Numbered from the stretch's first letter, positions 1 to 8,444 are shown. The stretch: DNA of 10,574 bases from Cerioporus squamosus (GCA_022592435.1 JABYQS010000959.1:1-10574), one strand, 5' to 3'. The notes: generated by a model not told the origin, from the sequence alone. Program-made: numbers and translations.

Positions 1-952
1 GACTTCCAGGGCGCGAGGACGACACGGGCTGCAGCGCGAGAGGCGACTGCGATGGCGACGGGATCGGGGAGGCGCGCTCGCGCTCGCGGTGGTGCGATCG
101 CGGGGGCCGTTCTGGCGGGAAGAACAGCTGCTCGACCGACGTCGCGGACGGGGATGTCCGGGAGGGGCAGCGAGACGAGCGGGCTGTGGCACATGGGCGA
201 CATGGCGATCCCGCTGTCGGACGAGAGCGCGGCGGCCTCCATGATGCGGCGCTGCGCGATGCTGCTCCGCTTCGCCTTGGTCTTCGTCGAGGGCCTGCGT
301 GGACTCATGCGGTTGGCCACTACCGTGACAGGCACAGTTGGGGGCGTTCGTGGCTCTTCGGCCTCCACGCGCTCGACTGTGGGTGTGCGCCAGGAGTGCG
401 ACGGGTTGGAATCGTCGGGTGGTACGTGGGCGCACGCCATGATCGCGCGTTGTCCTCGTCCTCGCTATCCGTCTCGACCCGCGGGCTGCGGTGCTTGCGA
501 TGAGACTGCGATCCCGGCGAACGCTGGTTGGGAGGAGAGGCTGGTGAAGAGCGCGCCTTCGAAGAGCTACGATAGTCGTCTGCAGGTGCGGCCGGGCGAT
601 TGTCACGGGCATTACGTTCGGCGAGGGCTTCCTCCTTGGCTTCGCGCGCAAGGTTCAGCATAGGCACAAGAGCTTTGCGGAGAGGAGACGGCATCTCAGA
701 AGCGTTGGGCGACGAGAGATTCCAGAGGTCGGGCGAGAGCGCTCTTGGGGGCCTTTCGGGCTGGAGGACGGGGCTTGGGGGCGAGCCCATGATTGGGGTC
801 GACATGGACGACATAGTGGGATACGAGCGGGACATTTGCTCGCCGTCGCGCTCGCGGAAGGTGATAGTGCGCGGCTGCGTCTGTGGGGATGCGATGAGGA
901 ATCGAGTGTCCGTCCGCGGGCGGTGCGTGGCGGGGCGGCCGGGAGAGCTCAT
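1..952 (-). CDS. Ser/Pro/Arg-rich hypothetical protein, 5' part only (runs off left edge)
   Basis: I do not recognise this gene. Proposed start is the ATG at 952, about 105 nt downstream of a TATAAAA box. Exon 1 is 952-436 (172 codons plus one base). It is rich in Ser, Pro and Arg, with SP repeats, a short charged helix-like stretch (NLAREAKEEALAERNARD) and an acidic patch (DSEDEDNA). A 59-nt intron at 435-377 (donor GTGCGC, acceptor CACAG, phase 1) leads to exon 2 from 376, which reads LERVEAEEPRTPP and then a KTKAKRSS basic stretch. Exon 2 is well biased down to about 180; beyond that the coding-like frame changes (see findings). The composition suggests a largely disordered, possibly nuclear or regulatory protein, but that is inference from composition only. 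The frame is open upstream of 952 as far as 1195, but that part lies across the TATA box. The 3' end is outside the window. Confidence 0.65.
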
Positions 953-1932
953 CGCGACTAAGAGGTGCTCCGCGCGAGTCGTATACTGAGTAGCAGAGAT
1001 GAGAGATGCGCGGGGTGTGAGATACGATGTGTTGGCGTGGGGAGGGAGCGTGCAAAGTTTTATAGGGAGGCCTGGCCGAGGGCATGCATTCCAGGCGTGT
1101 ATGCGTCGCATCAGCTGGCGCTTCAGCCGGCCTGGCCTCGTGTTGTTATTCTTCTCCCAGTCTGGGTCAGTCCGCACCGGACCGTCCATGAACATACTGC
1201 GCCCATGCAGTACGGGTGTCGAGATGTGTCGCTGGGGGGTTGAGACGCATTCCAGAGCACACTGGAGAGGTTAGGCTACTTGAACGGCAACCACGCAACG
1301 GATGTCCGACCACTCGGCTGCAATGCCATGTCTGGAGACTTAGGGGCGCTCGGGGATGGTGGTGGAACGGGGATTAGCTGCCAAGGAGAGCCTCGCGCAG
1401 TCTGCGCCCTTAATACCTCGGGCAGCCTGCAACTTGCGTTGGCATCCATGTCAGGGAGCCCAGGATGACGTCGGCGATATCCTCTATATCCGGTAACCGT
1501 CATGCCATTTCCGGTCGGTAGTGAACTTGTGGCGGGTCCGCAGACCCGCCCACGGCTGCGTTCAAGCAGCGTAAGCACCATCTTCTGGCGACTGGTACGC
1601 ACGCTGTACTTATGATAGATTTCTAGTAGTCTTATAGCAGGGGTTCGCCCCGATAACAAGCCAAATAGACGACCCCCTTACCTACATCAACCTCCCGCTC
1701 TTGATACTTGCAGATCTCAGCTGTGTAGGCCTAGAATCAATGATGGAACGTCCGCGCAAAGGTGGAGACAATCGCGCAATCACATCGATGTTAACCATAC
1801 CAGTCGGACAATGGACCGGCACACGCTGCCGGGCGGCAGAGCGCGTCCAGCGGCAAAAGGTCGCGTCGCGCATCGGACCGCCTAACTCAACTCCTACCAC
1901 CATCCCAAGCGAGTCCAACCACCGCGACCACC
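953..1932. other. Divergent intergenic region between genes 1 and 2
   Basis: About 980 nt between two divergently transcribed genes. It holds the TATA box and leader of the left gene, and a C/A-rich leader just before 1933 that suits the right gene. Reading frames of up to 127 codons exist here on both strands (for example minus 1276-1659). None has a convincing start, splice pattern or recognisable protein, so I see no gene. A short GGGG-TTCG-CCCC hairpin sits at 1640-1651. Confidence 0.6.
1058..1064 (-). promoter_or_regulatory. TATA box of the left-edge gene
   Basis: On the minus strand this reads TATAAAA, inside CTATAAAAC. It lies 106-112 nt upstream of the proposed ATG at 952, a spacing that fits a fungal core promoter with a short 5' leader. 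It is the best TATA match in the window and supports 952 rather than 1195 as the start. Confidence 0.6.
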
Positions 1933-2729
1933 ATGTACAACGACTCCTACGCCGACACCTCCTCCCAACGTCTTGCCCCTGGGGACGTCGACCCGAACGG
2001 TCCGCTGGTTATGATGGTCGACAGCCACGGAAATCGGGTCCGCGTCGACCCCTCCCGGCTGCGCAAGGTCAAGGGCGGATACGAGCTCATGGAGGCTACA
2101 CTTTCAGGGCCGAAGCAGCAGCAGCAGAAGCCTCAACAACGACGGGCATCTGGGATCCCGCAGCGTGTCGTCCCCAAGGTCGTGCGCCCAGTATGTTCTG
2201 GTCTCTTTGTCCCGGTGGTTGTGGGTGGTTACAGCTCGTACTGACTCTCCGCCCTCTCCACGGCCAGCAGGAGCCCCGCACACAGACAGTGAACATGATG
2301 GCGCCTCGTACGCAGCCTCAAATCATCCCTTCCACCCCGGACACCGTCCAGAGCAAGCTCTCGGCGGCAAGCACCACCCGCACCATCTCCGTCCGCAATT
2401 CCGCAACCACCTACTGGCGCGGGCTCCCGTACATGCACCGTCTGCTCATCAAGTACGCGATGTCGAAGGGGTGGGAGGTGCGCAAGGGCGCCGCACGGGT
2501 CATCGACGAGGAGGAGACCCTCGGCGCGGTGAAGGACAACTTCTTCGAGGAGACGGGGGTCCGGCTGAGCGTGCGCGAGCTCGGGCGGCCGCTGCCCATT
2601 CTCGCGTTCTACTCGAACCGCGAGATGGACGGGGTCACGCAGAGACAGAAGATCCACATTCGGAAGTTCTTGCAGGAGATGGGATATGCGAAGGACTTCC
2701 CGCTGGTGTGGTACTCCAAGAAGGTCTAA
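1933..2729 (+). CDS. Two-exon conserved-looking hypothetical protein (239 aa)
   Basis: I cannot assign a family. Exon 1 is 1933-2190 (86 codons), starting at ATG in the good context CCACCATGT. The intron is 2191-2267 (77 nt, phase 0), with donor GTATGT, branch point CTGAC at 2240-2244 and acceptor GGCCAG. Exon 2 is 2268-2729 (153 codons plus stop TAA). Total exon length is 720 nt. The N-terminal half has a compact charged segment (VDSHGNRVRVDPSRLRKVKG) and a short polyglutamine run coded by CAG repeats near residues 61-68. A Ser/Thr/Pro linker follows, then a well-structured C-terminal region of about 105 residues (roughly 134-239) with aromatic and charged helices, including YWRGLPYMHRLLIKYAM and KIHIRKFLQEMGYAKDFP. 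There is no signal peptide or membrane segment. The order is a disordered N-terminus followed by a folded C-terminal domain. It is convergent with the orphan frame at 3189-3662. Confidence 0.8.
2112..2130 (+). repeat. CAG-rich microsatellite in exon 1 of gene 2
   Basis: An imperfect (CAG)n run gives a QQQQQKPQQ-type glutamine tract in the protein. It is a normal slippage-prone low-complexity tract, placed in the presumed disordered linker, so length variation between strains would be tolerated. Confidence 0.7.
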
Positions 2730-3188
2730 GAGCCACAGGTGTAACCTTAGGATGATCGTTGTACTACTTCTGTATTATTACTGCTCGCGACTATTTGTAT
2801 GATTGTTTGGCACTCACCTAGTCGGTACACCACGGTGTTCGGTTGCGAGTGTCCGACGAATCTCAAAAGTGCGCCATAGCAAGACACGAGAAGGGAACTG
2901 AACTTGTGTCGGATGTCCCAACGTACTTACTCTATACTATGACGATGTCAATGTCAGCCGACGTATGGCCCCCATCCATGATGAGCCTTCAGGTCAGGTT
3001 AGTGGCATGCTCAGCTAGTACGGATGTTCAGCAATTCGGCATGTATCCTCCTCGCCCTGTACGTATGTAAAGTAGCAGGTCTTATTGCGGGAGCGAGGGA
3101 AAAACTAGATCCAAAGACATGCAAGAGACAAAGCTGTATGTGTTCGAAGGCGAGAAGAGAAGTGCGAATTAGGGTCCCGGAGGCATCA
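2730..3188. other. Convergent intergenic region
   Basis: About 460 nt after gene 2. The first 100 nt are AT-richer and probably the 3' untranslated region and polyadenylation zone of gene 2. The rest would be the 3' flank of the minus-strand orphan frame. I see no additional gene, repeat or RNA element here. Confidence 0.5.
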
Positions 3189-3662
3189 TCAGGGAGACCC
3201 GAGGAGGGGGGTGGTCCGCGTCTCGCTACTTGCGAGGGGGACGCAGCCAAGCGACCGAGCAGGAGCGGGCATCCGCGGCATATGCATTGCGCGGGCATCT
3301 GCATATTGCAGGCGAGGGGGGTGGTCTGCGGCCAGAGAGCCAGAAGGGAAGGTGAGCTCGGCAAACTCATGGTCGTCGTTTTGCAGGGTGATGTCCGTGA
3401 TGGAGGGGAAGAGACCCGGAGAGGCATCCCATGCCGAACATCCGCACCCGTAGATCTGTTGGCGCAGCACAGCGGGCTGGACAGCCCAGCGGACGCGGCC
3501 AAAGCGGACGATAGCGGGGTGATCGGAGGCCATGCCCGGCAAAGAGGATGCGAAGTTTTGCTGGGCCCTGTGGTGGTGGTCGTAAGGAGCAAGGTGGGGC
3601 TCGAGAGACGGGGGGAATTGGAAGAGGCAGGGGATATTTGCTGGGCGAGGGTTGGGGAGCAT
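3189..3662 (-). CDS. Orphan coding-like frame of unknown function (157 aa)
   Basis: Not recognised. The frame from ATG 3662 to TGA 3189 has third-codon bases strongly biased to C and G, like the true exons in this window. In the middle it reads as ordinary protein (for example PSITDITLQNDDHEFAELTF). An internal ATG at 3533, in the better context GGGCATGG, would give about 114 residues. There is no signal peptide, membrane segment or known motif. The last 50 residues lie over an imperfect GC-rich duplication and look less protein-like. Two other frames are also open across much of this region, so the call is weak. It could be the remains of a gene, an exon of a longer gene, or a chance GC-rich frame. 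It lies 154 nt downstream of the stop of the HeLo-like gene on the same strand, but no splice link joins them. Confidence 0.33.
   Translation of the reverse strand: MLPNPRPANIPCLFQFPPSLEPHLAPYDHHHRAQQNFASSLPGMASDHPAIVRFGRVRWAVQPAVLRQQIYGCGCSAWDASPGLFPSITDITLQNDDHEFAELTFPSGSLAADHPPRLQYADARAMHMPRMPAPARSLGCVPLASSETRTTPLLGSP
3201..3330. repeat. Imperfect GC-rich internal duplications
   Basis: A 20-nt block GAGGAGGGGGGTGGTCCGCG at 3201-3220 recurs as GGCGAGGGGGGTGGTCTGCG at 3311-3330 (17 of 20 identical). Between them GCGGGCATCCGCGGCATAT at 3265-3283 recurs at 3291-3307 as GCGGGCATCTGCATAT-like sequence, with two bases missing. Together they form a local slippage or duplication patch at the 3' end of the orphan frame. 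Confidence 0.6.
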
Positions 3663-3815
3663 GACTGAGAGCGAGGGCCTGCGATGGGAGTGATCGTGGA
3701 TCGGACAAGAACCTTGAAATCGTCCGTGATCAAATCGAGGATGATCTGCATCCGTACGAGATTCCGTGTCTAGTGTACCTGATCTTAGTAATAGCACAAG
3801 GTACATGCTGACTGG

Positions 3816-4479
3816 TCATTGGAATAGAGCTATAGCGTCTTGTAGCCCGCGGCGGTACTCAACAAGTAGTTCTGTGTATTTGCCAGTGGAGACGACACGT
3901 GTAACGAAGCTCTTGCCACTGAGCTCTTCCATGGTATGGCTAATTCGTGCGACTTCACTGCGGGGAGAGTTGAACGTAGATCAGGGCGGGGTAAGGAGGG
4001 CGCTGCTCACTCTTCTAGCTGCGCGAGGGAATAGGCGAGGCCTTGATCCATCTCGTCTTCGCTGACGTCCTTGGTCGCCACATCAAGTGCGTTCGCATAC
4101 TTGAGTACGAGGTCCTTGAGCTCGATGCATTCCTTCTTGTACATCTTGACGGTCTGCAAGCACAGCGGACCAGCAATCCAGCCGCGACACTGTATCCAAA
4201 GACTGAGCTCGCATACCTCGCAATACTCGACAATCTTCTTCACACCCTCCGGGGAACTGGTGCTGCCGACCCCAACTGTCCCGCCCCCGTCGCCATCATC
4301 TTGACGCCAGAGAGAATCGTGGCACCCCGCGGACGCAGGGTTCGGATCCGGAGAACGAATCGCTTGGAGGCACTCGGCGACATCGCGGCTGTCGTCGAGG
4401 CAGACTGCAGAGATGATCGACGAGCCTTGAGCCCGCTCATGGATTGAGAAAGCCGACGAGGAATAAACTTGAACTTCAT
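3816..4479 (-). pseudogene. Stand-alone MLKL-NTD/HeLo-like helical-bundle protein with a probable frame break
   Basis: The pieces resemble the four-helix-bundle N-terminal domain of basidiomycete NLR-like and kinase-like proteins (HeLo-like/MLKL-NTD adaptor type). In those proteins it acts in regulated cell death or signalling at membranes. Start: ATG 4479 in the good context CCAACCATGA. Exon 1 is 4479-4217, with a basic Ser-rich leader and a helix ending GQLGSAAPVP. The intron is 4216-4154 (63 nt, GTATGC to TTGCAG). Exon 2 is 4153-4011, with charged helices (MYKKECIELKDLVLKYANAL). The intron is 4010-3958 (53 nt, GTGAGC to CCGCAG). Exon 3 is 3957-3816, with EELSGKSFVTRVV and LLVEYRRGLQDAIALF, then TGA. 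Exon lengths sum to 548 nt, one short of a multiple of three: the leader and first helix read in one frame and everything after about 4255 in another. Either a one-base loss (mutation or assembly error) or an extra weak 50-nt intron (4325-4276), which would delete the first helix, explains this. No effector domain follows. The family assignment is from pattern memory, not a search. Confidence 0.5.
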
Positions 4480-5394
4480 GGTTGGTTCGCTAGGGGACGA
4501 GAGGGATCCCGAGTGACGGATTCTACGCGAAAGAGCGCGAGGGTTCAGGCGTGCCAGTGAGGCAGGAAGCTTCAGAGGGGTTGTAGCAGAGAGGTTCACC
4601 ATGCGATAGACAGCTATGAGGAACCCAAGTACAACAAGAACCTCGCAAGTGACGTGCCCGTGGACGAATAGGACCCGGTGCTGTGCAGTTACGATACTCG
4701 CCCGAGTTCCGGCACGAAGGGTAGGTAGCTCGCCATACATCGTTTCCAGTCAGAAACTGTGGAGAACGAACTGTTAGTAGTACATAGCGACAGACTGCTT
4801 CAAGGGACGGTGGTGGTTTAGTGTCGGGCCATCTACTAGTAGCTACTATAGAAGAGGCCATCAATTTTGAGCGTACCGATCTTGAAGCACCGCCACTCAA
4901 GTTGCAGTGGCAGGAGCTCGGACAGCCTCCTCCGATTTACGACTCACTTCAATCTCAGGACTGCCTGTATGGACGCATATGAGTAAGTAAGTATCCTAGC
5001 CTCCAATATATGCAACCAGACTCAAGAGACACGAAAGTAAGTTCACTGCACTGGTCCGGCAACTTGAACAGTCGGACACTGGCTGTCTACTAGCGTCAGT
5101 ATTACATCAAACGTTCTCCCGGGAGGCGCGTTGTCACAAAGGTCTTCCGATCCAAGTCGGGCAGCATAACTTTTTTGGCATCAGACTGGCTCCGAGTCCT
5201 CCTGAATGACACCTCGTCGCGCGAACGAGTCATGAGCATGGCAAGTTAGTCTCGGTCCCGGCGCCCGCCAGTTGCTGATGCGGCCTCGATGACACCTCAG
5301 GGCAAAAAGTTCCCTTCAAATAGTGAGCAGAGGGGAGTACCGTCGTCCCATTAAACACGACTTACCGCGCCGACCCGGACTATCTGCCACCACC
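4480..5394. other. Divergent intergenic region upstream of the acyltransferase gene
   Basis: About 915 nt between the HeLo-like gene (minus) and the acyltransferase gene (plus). It must contain both promoters, but I see no clear TATA box for either. A minus-strand frame at 4523-4900 and an upstream extension of the HeLo-like frame to 4740 are open but not convincing. Overlapping palindromes lie at 4833-4848. The 5000-5390 part shows no gene, repeat or RNA element that I can support. Confidence 0.5.
4833..4848. repeat. Overlapping short palindromes
   Basis: CTACTAGTAG (4833-4842) and TAGTAGCTACTA (4837-4848) are both perfect palindromes and overlap by six bases. They lie in the promoter region shared by the HeLo-like and acyltransferase genes. 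They could be a site for a dimeric transcription factor, but short palindromes also occur by chance. Confidence 0.4.
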
Positions 5395-7087
5395 ATGGCC
5401 GCGCCTGGTACGTGGTCGAAAGCACATAGAGAACTTATATCACTGTCTCATGAGGCAACGCACATCAGCAGTCACCCCTCTGGAGGTCTTCTCTCGAACT
5501 CGCTTACACCCAAGCCCTCGCGATGACAAGTCCCCGCGCACCGTACCCCTCTCCATCCTAGACAACACCTCCGTCAACTACAGCTTGACGAGCGCTGCGT
5601 GGTACTTCGACCCACCCACCAGCCCATCATGCATGACTCCCGACGCACTCACGCAGTCCTTACGCAAGACGATCGACGCGTATTCCCAATGGGCAGGCCA
5701 GCTGCACTGGATCCCATACGATCCCGCCAGAGGACAACGCCAAGGACGCGTCGCCATCACCTACGGATCCCCTAGCGACCCCGGAGTCGAGCTCGTGTTG
5801 ACCCGCTACCCAGAGACACTCGCGTCGCTTGTCCCTGCGCACGAAGACCGAATGCGACCAGGCCGTCTCGAGGCCGCCGCTTGGGATGCGGATTCGTTCC
5901 CGTCGGATGCCCTGAACTGCCCAACGCAGCTTGCGCTGCACAACACGGACGAGCACGCCGGTCGACCTGCGGTCTCCGTGCAGCTGACGGCGTTCGCGTG
6001 CGGAGGCTTGGGCATTCGCGTGAAGATCATGCATGCCCTCGCGGACGCCACTGCGATGATGCACTTCGTCAAGGACTGGGCCGCTGTCCATCGCGCTCTC
6101 CTACATGGGCAATCTCTCCCAACTCTCTCGCCTGTATTTGACCCTGCGCTCGTCGACCGTGCGGCTGCGGGAGACATCCACAGCCCCACCGTCGACCCGG
6201 ATATCCTCCGTATCTCCCGCTCGCTGCCGATGTGTCGATACGACTGGTGGGCATCCGCAGAGGGTTGTCCCGAGCCCATGCTCCCCTCGACGCGCATCCC
6301 GCCAGAGCTCGCCGGGACAGGTCTCGGACCACCCGGCGACCTCATCCCGTGGTCCGAATGGGACATATACGCACCGGTCTCGCACTACCTCGTCTACTTC
6401 ACGCCCGTGGAAGTCCAACGTATCTGGGAAGCCTCAATTTCCGCCGACGACCCCTCTTCCCTCTCTCCGCCGGTCCGCATCTCCCGCCTCGACGCCCTCC
6501 TCGCGTTCATCTGGAGACTGATCGTCCGCGCTCGGGGCTTGGAGCAGGACCGTGAGCTCATGCACATCATGGTCACGATCGGGCTGCGCTCGCGCCTCTC
6601 CCCGCCCCTCCCCGACACCTTCCTCGGGTCGCCCATCACCCTCGCGCGGGTGTCCCTCCCTGCCGCAGAGATTGCAAGCAAGCCAGGCTCGACATCGACC
6701 GCCATCCGCGCGTCGATGGCGCAGTTCACTGCGCCTGCGCTCTCCGCGCTTCTCCACGATACCGCGCACGACGTGAACCCGCAGCACATCTGGCGGGCAT
6801 GCCTCGGACGGCGGAACTCCATCGTCACCTCGTGGCAGAGTCTCGACGTGTACGGCGTGGATTTCGGAGGCGGGGCGCCGCCCCGCTATGTCGACGCGGT
6901 GATGCCCAATCTAGACGGATGCATCCATGTTATGGAGGCTGGCCCTCCAGCTTCAGCAGTTGGTGGTGGGAGAGGGGGACGTTGGTATGCAGAGCCCGTG
7001 TGTGTGTCGCTGCACCTTGCGAAGGACGTTATGGGAAGACTGCTGAAGGACCCCGAGCTCCGGCGATACCGTGACATAGACAGCTGA
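5395..7087 (+). CDS. BAHD-type acyltransferase (transferase family)
   Basis: The protein should transfer an acyl group from acyl-CoA to a hydroxyl or amine of a small molecule, as in the plant BAHD and fungal trichothecene O-acetyltransferase superfamily; it is probably cytosolic. The model has a 13-nt first exon (5395-5407) with the strong start context CCACCATGG, a 64-nt phase-1 intron (5408-5471, donor GTACGT, acceptor CAGCAG), and exon 2 at 5472-7087. Total is 1629 nt, 542 residues, usual for the family. The N-terminus reads MAAPVTPLEV, followed by the typical VPLSILDN. The catalytic HxxxD motif is HALAD at residues 192-196 (H general base). The structural DFGWG motif appears as DFGGG at 468-472. 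There is no signal peptide or membrane segment. The substrate cannot be read from sequence; no polyketide synthase, terpene cyclase or P450 gene lies nearby. An ATG at 5450, inside the intron, would give 545 residues with a less family-like N-terminus. Confidence 0.93.
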
Positions 7088-7277
7088 GGGGCGAGATCAA
7101 ATGAGTCTACGAATTCGATAATATACATTCATTATGTAGATACAGGGAGGAACGTATCCATGCGAAAACGAAAGAAGCGTCCTGCGGTGTCCAAAACCGA
7201 TTGCAATGAAGTCGTGAAAGGTAATTCGTGCGGGGGTACTGCGTACGCACCGTACCGCGATCTGCGAGTCTCGCTCC

Positions 7278-8375
7278 TCAATCGTCCTTCACCCGCTCGT
7301 ATCCAGCACCACCCGCGCCGCCCCACCCAAACCAGCTGGTCCGCCGGGCCTGATCCGGCCGCTGCCCCACAGGATGCCCAGGCAAGTCGCCCTCCATGTC
7401 GCTCGGGACCTCCACCTCCTCGAACGTATTCTTTCCGTTGTTCCCGTTCCCGCTGCCAGAGGAGGACGCACGCGAGCGACTGTCGACCGGCATCGGCACC
7501 GTCTCGAACGCCGGGCTCGAGGTCGCAGACGACACATCGTACCCGACCGGCTCCTGCTCGAGGGCCGCGAGCTCAGCCTCGAGCTGCTTGCGCCGCTCCG
7601 ACGCGCCCCCACGACTCTTGGCCCCGGAGCCCGAGCCCGAGCCCCCAGCGTTGGCAGCTGCGCGCGCAGCGGACGCCTGCGCCTGCGTGAGGAGGGTGGC
7701 ACCGGATGCGAGGATGGTGGGACCGTAAGTGTTCCAGAGGCCCGCGACGAGCTGCGCGGGTCCGGAGACAGGGTCGTTCATCGAAGGGGGCGCGCCGGTG
7801 TGAGTCGCCGCCTCCTCTTCGAGTGGGGACGGGCCGGCAGGTTGGGTCTGCTGTTGGGTGATGGCACCAGAGACTTGCTCCCAGCCCCGACGCAGGAGAC
7901 GTTGGACGTAGCTATAGAGGTACACCTTTGCCTTGGCGAGTGCGGAGTCGATCTCGTGCTCGTGTGCTGCGAAGAAGGGGCGGAGCTGGGTCTGGTAGAG
8001 CCATGCGGATCCGGCTGTCTGTGGAAGAGCAAGATAGAGTAGGGAGAGGGTCTTGAGAGGGTAGTATAGCGGTAGCCTGCACCAGTACGTGGACCGCAAG
8101 TGAGAGGGAGAGTAGCGGGACAAAGGAGGTGGACGCACCATGAGACGAGCCATTCAGCGACATACTCCACGGCCACAATGCATCCCAGTACGCTCCAGTA
8201 CATTAGCCATCGCTCGAGTTCAGCTTCGGATGCGGGTCGTTGAGACAAAGTCTTGTAGGACGCGTAACCTGGGTAGAGGAATGCTGTGGTCGCACTGGCG
8301 TTATTCAGCGTCGATTTCTGGGCAGTTCGGTGTCCAGACATACCTAATGATGCGGAACAGCAGGTAGAACAACAT
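7278..8375 (-). CDS. TB2/DP1/HVA22 (REEP/Yop1-like) ER membrane-shaping protein
   Basis: Family members are hairpin membrane proteins that curve the tubular endoplasmic reticulum, working with reticulons. Exons on the minus strand: 8375-8344 (32 nt), 8294-8139 (156 nt), 8076-7278 (799 nt). The introns are 8343-8295 (49 nt, GTATGT...GCCAG) and 8138-8077 (62 nt, GTGCGT...GTGCAG), both phase 2. Total is 987 nt, 328 residues. Residues 1-98 form the conserved domain: MLFYLLFRII, LYPGYASYKTL (17-27), the hydrophobic segment WLMYWSVLGCIVAVEYVAEW, then LPLYYPLKTLSLLYLALPQT and WLYQTQLRPFF. An amphipathic charged helix follows (HEHEIDSALAKAK). Yeast Yop1 is about 180 residues, so this has a C-terminal extension of some 200 residues. 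That tail is Gln/Ala/Gly/Ser-rich, with a short coiled-coil-like RRKQLEAELAALEQE, an acidic FEEVEVPSDMEGD and a terminal WFGWGGAGGAGYERVKDD. It is convergent with the acyltransferase gene, 190 nt apart. Confidence 0.93.
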
Positions 8376-8444
8376 TGTTAGACAGCAGGGGAATGAAGGG
8401 CGTGAGGGTCGTCGAGGAACATGGGGGAACGGAGGAGAGGAGGC

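Noticed and set aside
52..663. Plus-strand frame of 203 codons at the left edge
   Set aside because: It is the antisense shadow of the GC-biased minus-strand gene, with Arg/Gly/Ala-rich composition and no sensible protein features.
953..1195. N-terminal extension of the left-edge gene up to 1195
   Set aside because: The frame is open, but it crosses a clear TATA box at 1058-1064 and the added residues look like translated leader sequence.
1640..1651. GGGGTTCGCCCC, resembling a tRNA T-arm
   Set aside because: The arm geometry is wrong (four-base loop), and there is no A box, acceptor stem or anticodon arm nearby.
1276..1659. Minus-strand frame of 127 codons (and plus frame 1280-1468)
   Set aside because: No coding bias, no convincing start, no splice partners and no recognisable motif.
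3024..3668. Plus-strand frame of 214 codons with a hydrophobic start resembling a signal peptide
   Set aside because: It runs antisense to the better-biased minus frame; after the first 25 residues it is Arg/Gly-rich and unlike a secreted protein.
4240..4740. HeLo-like gene starting at 4740 instead of 4479
   Set aside because: The upstream 87 codons have a membrane-like stretch but weaker bias. The ATG at 4479 has a better context and leads into the typical basic Ser-rich leader.
5450..5471. Acyltransferase start at the ATG at 5450
   Set aside because: These bases form the end of an intron with good GTACGT and CAG signals. The spliced model gives a more family-like N-terminus from an ATG in a near-ideal context.
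7778..8341. REEP-like start at 8341 (MSGHRTAQ...)
   Set aside because: That ATG is inside the first intron (its GTATGT donor). The spliced start MLFYLLFRII supplies the expected first hydrophobic segment.
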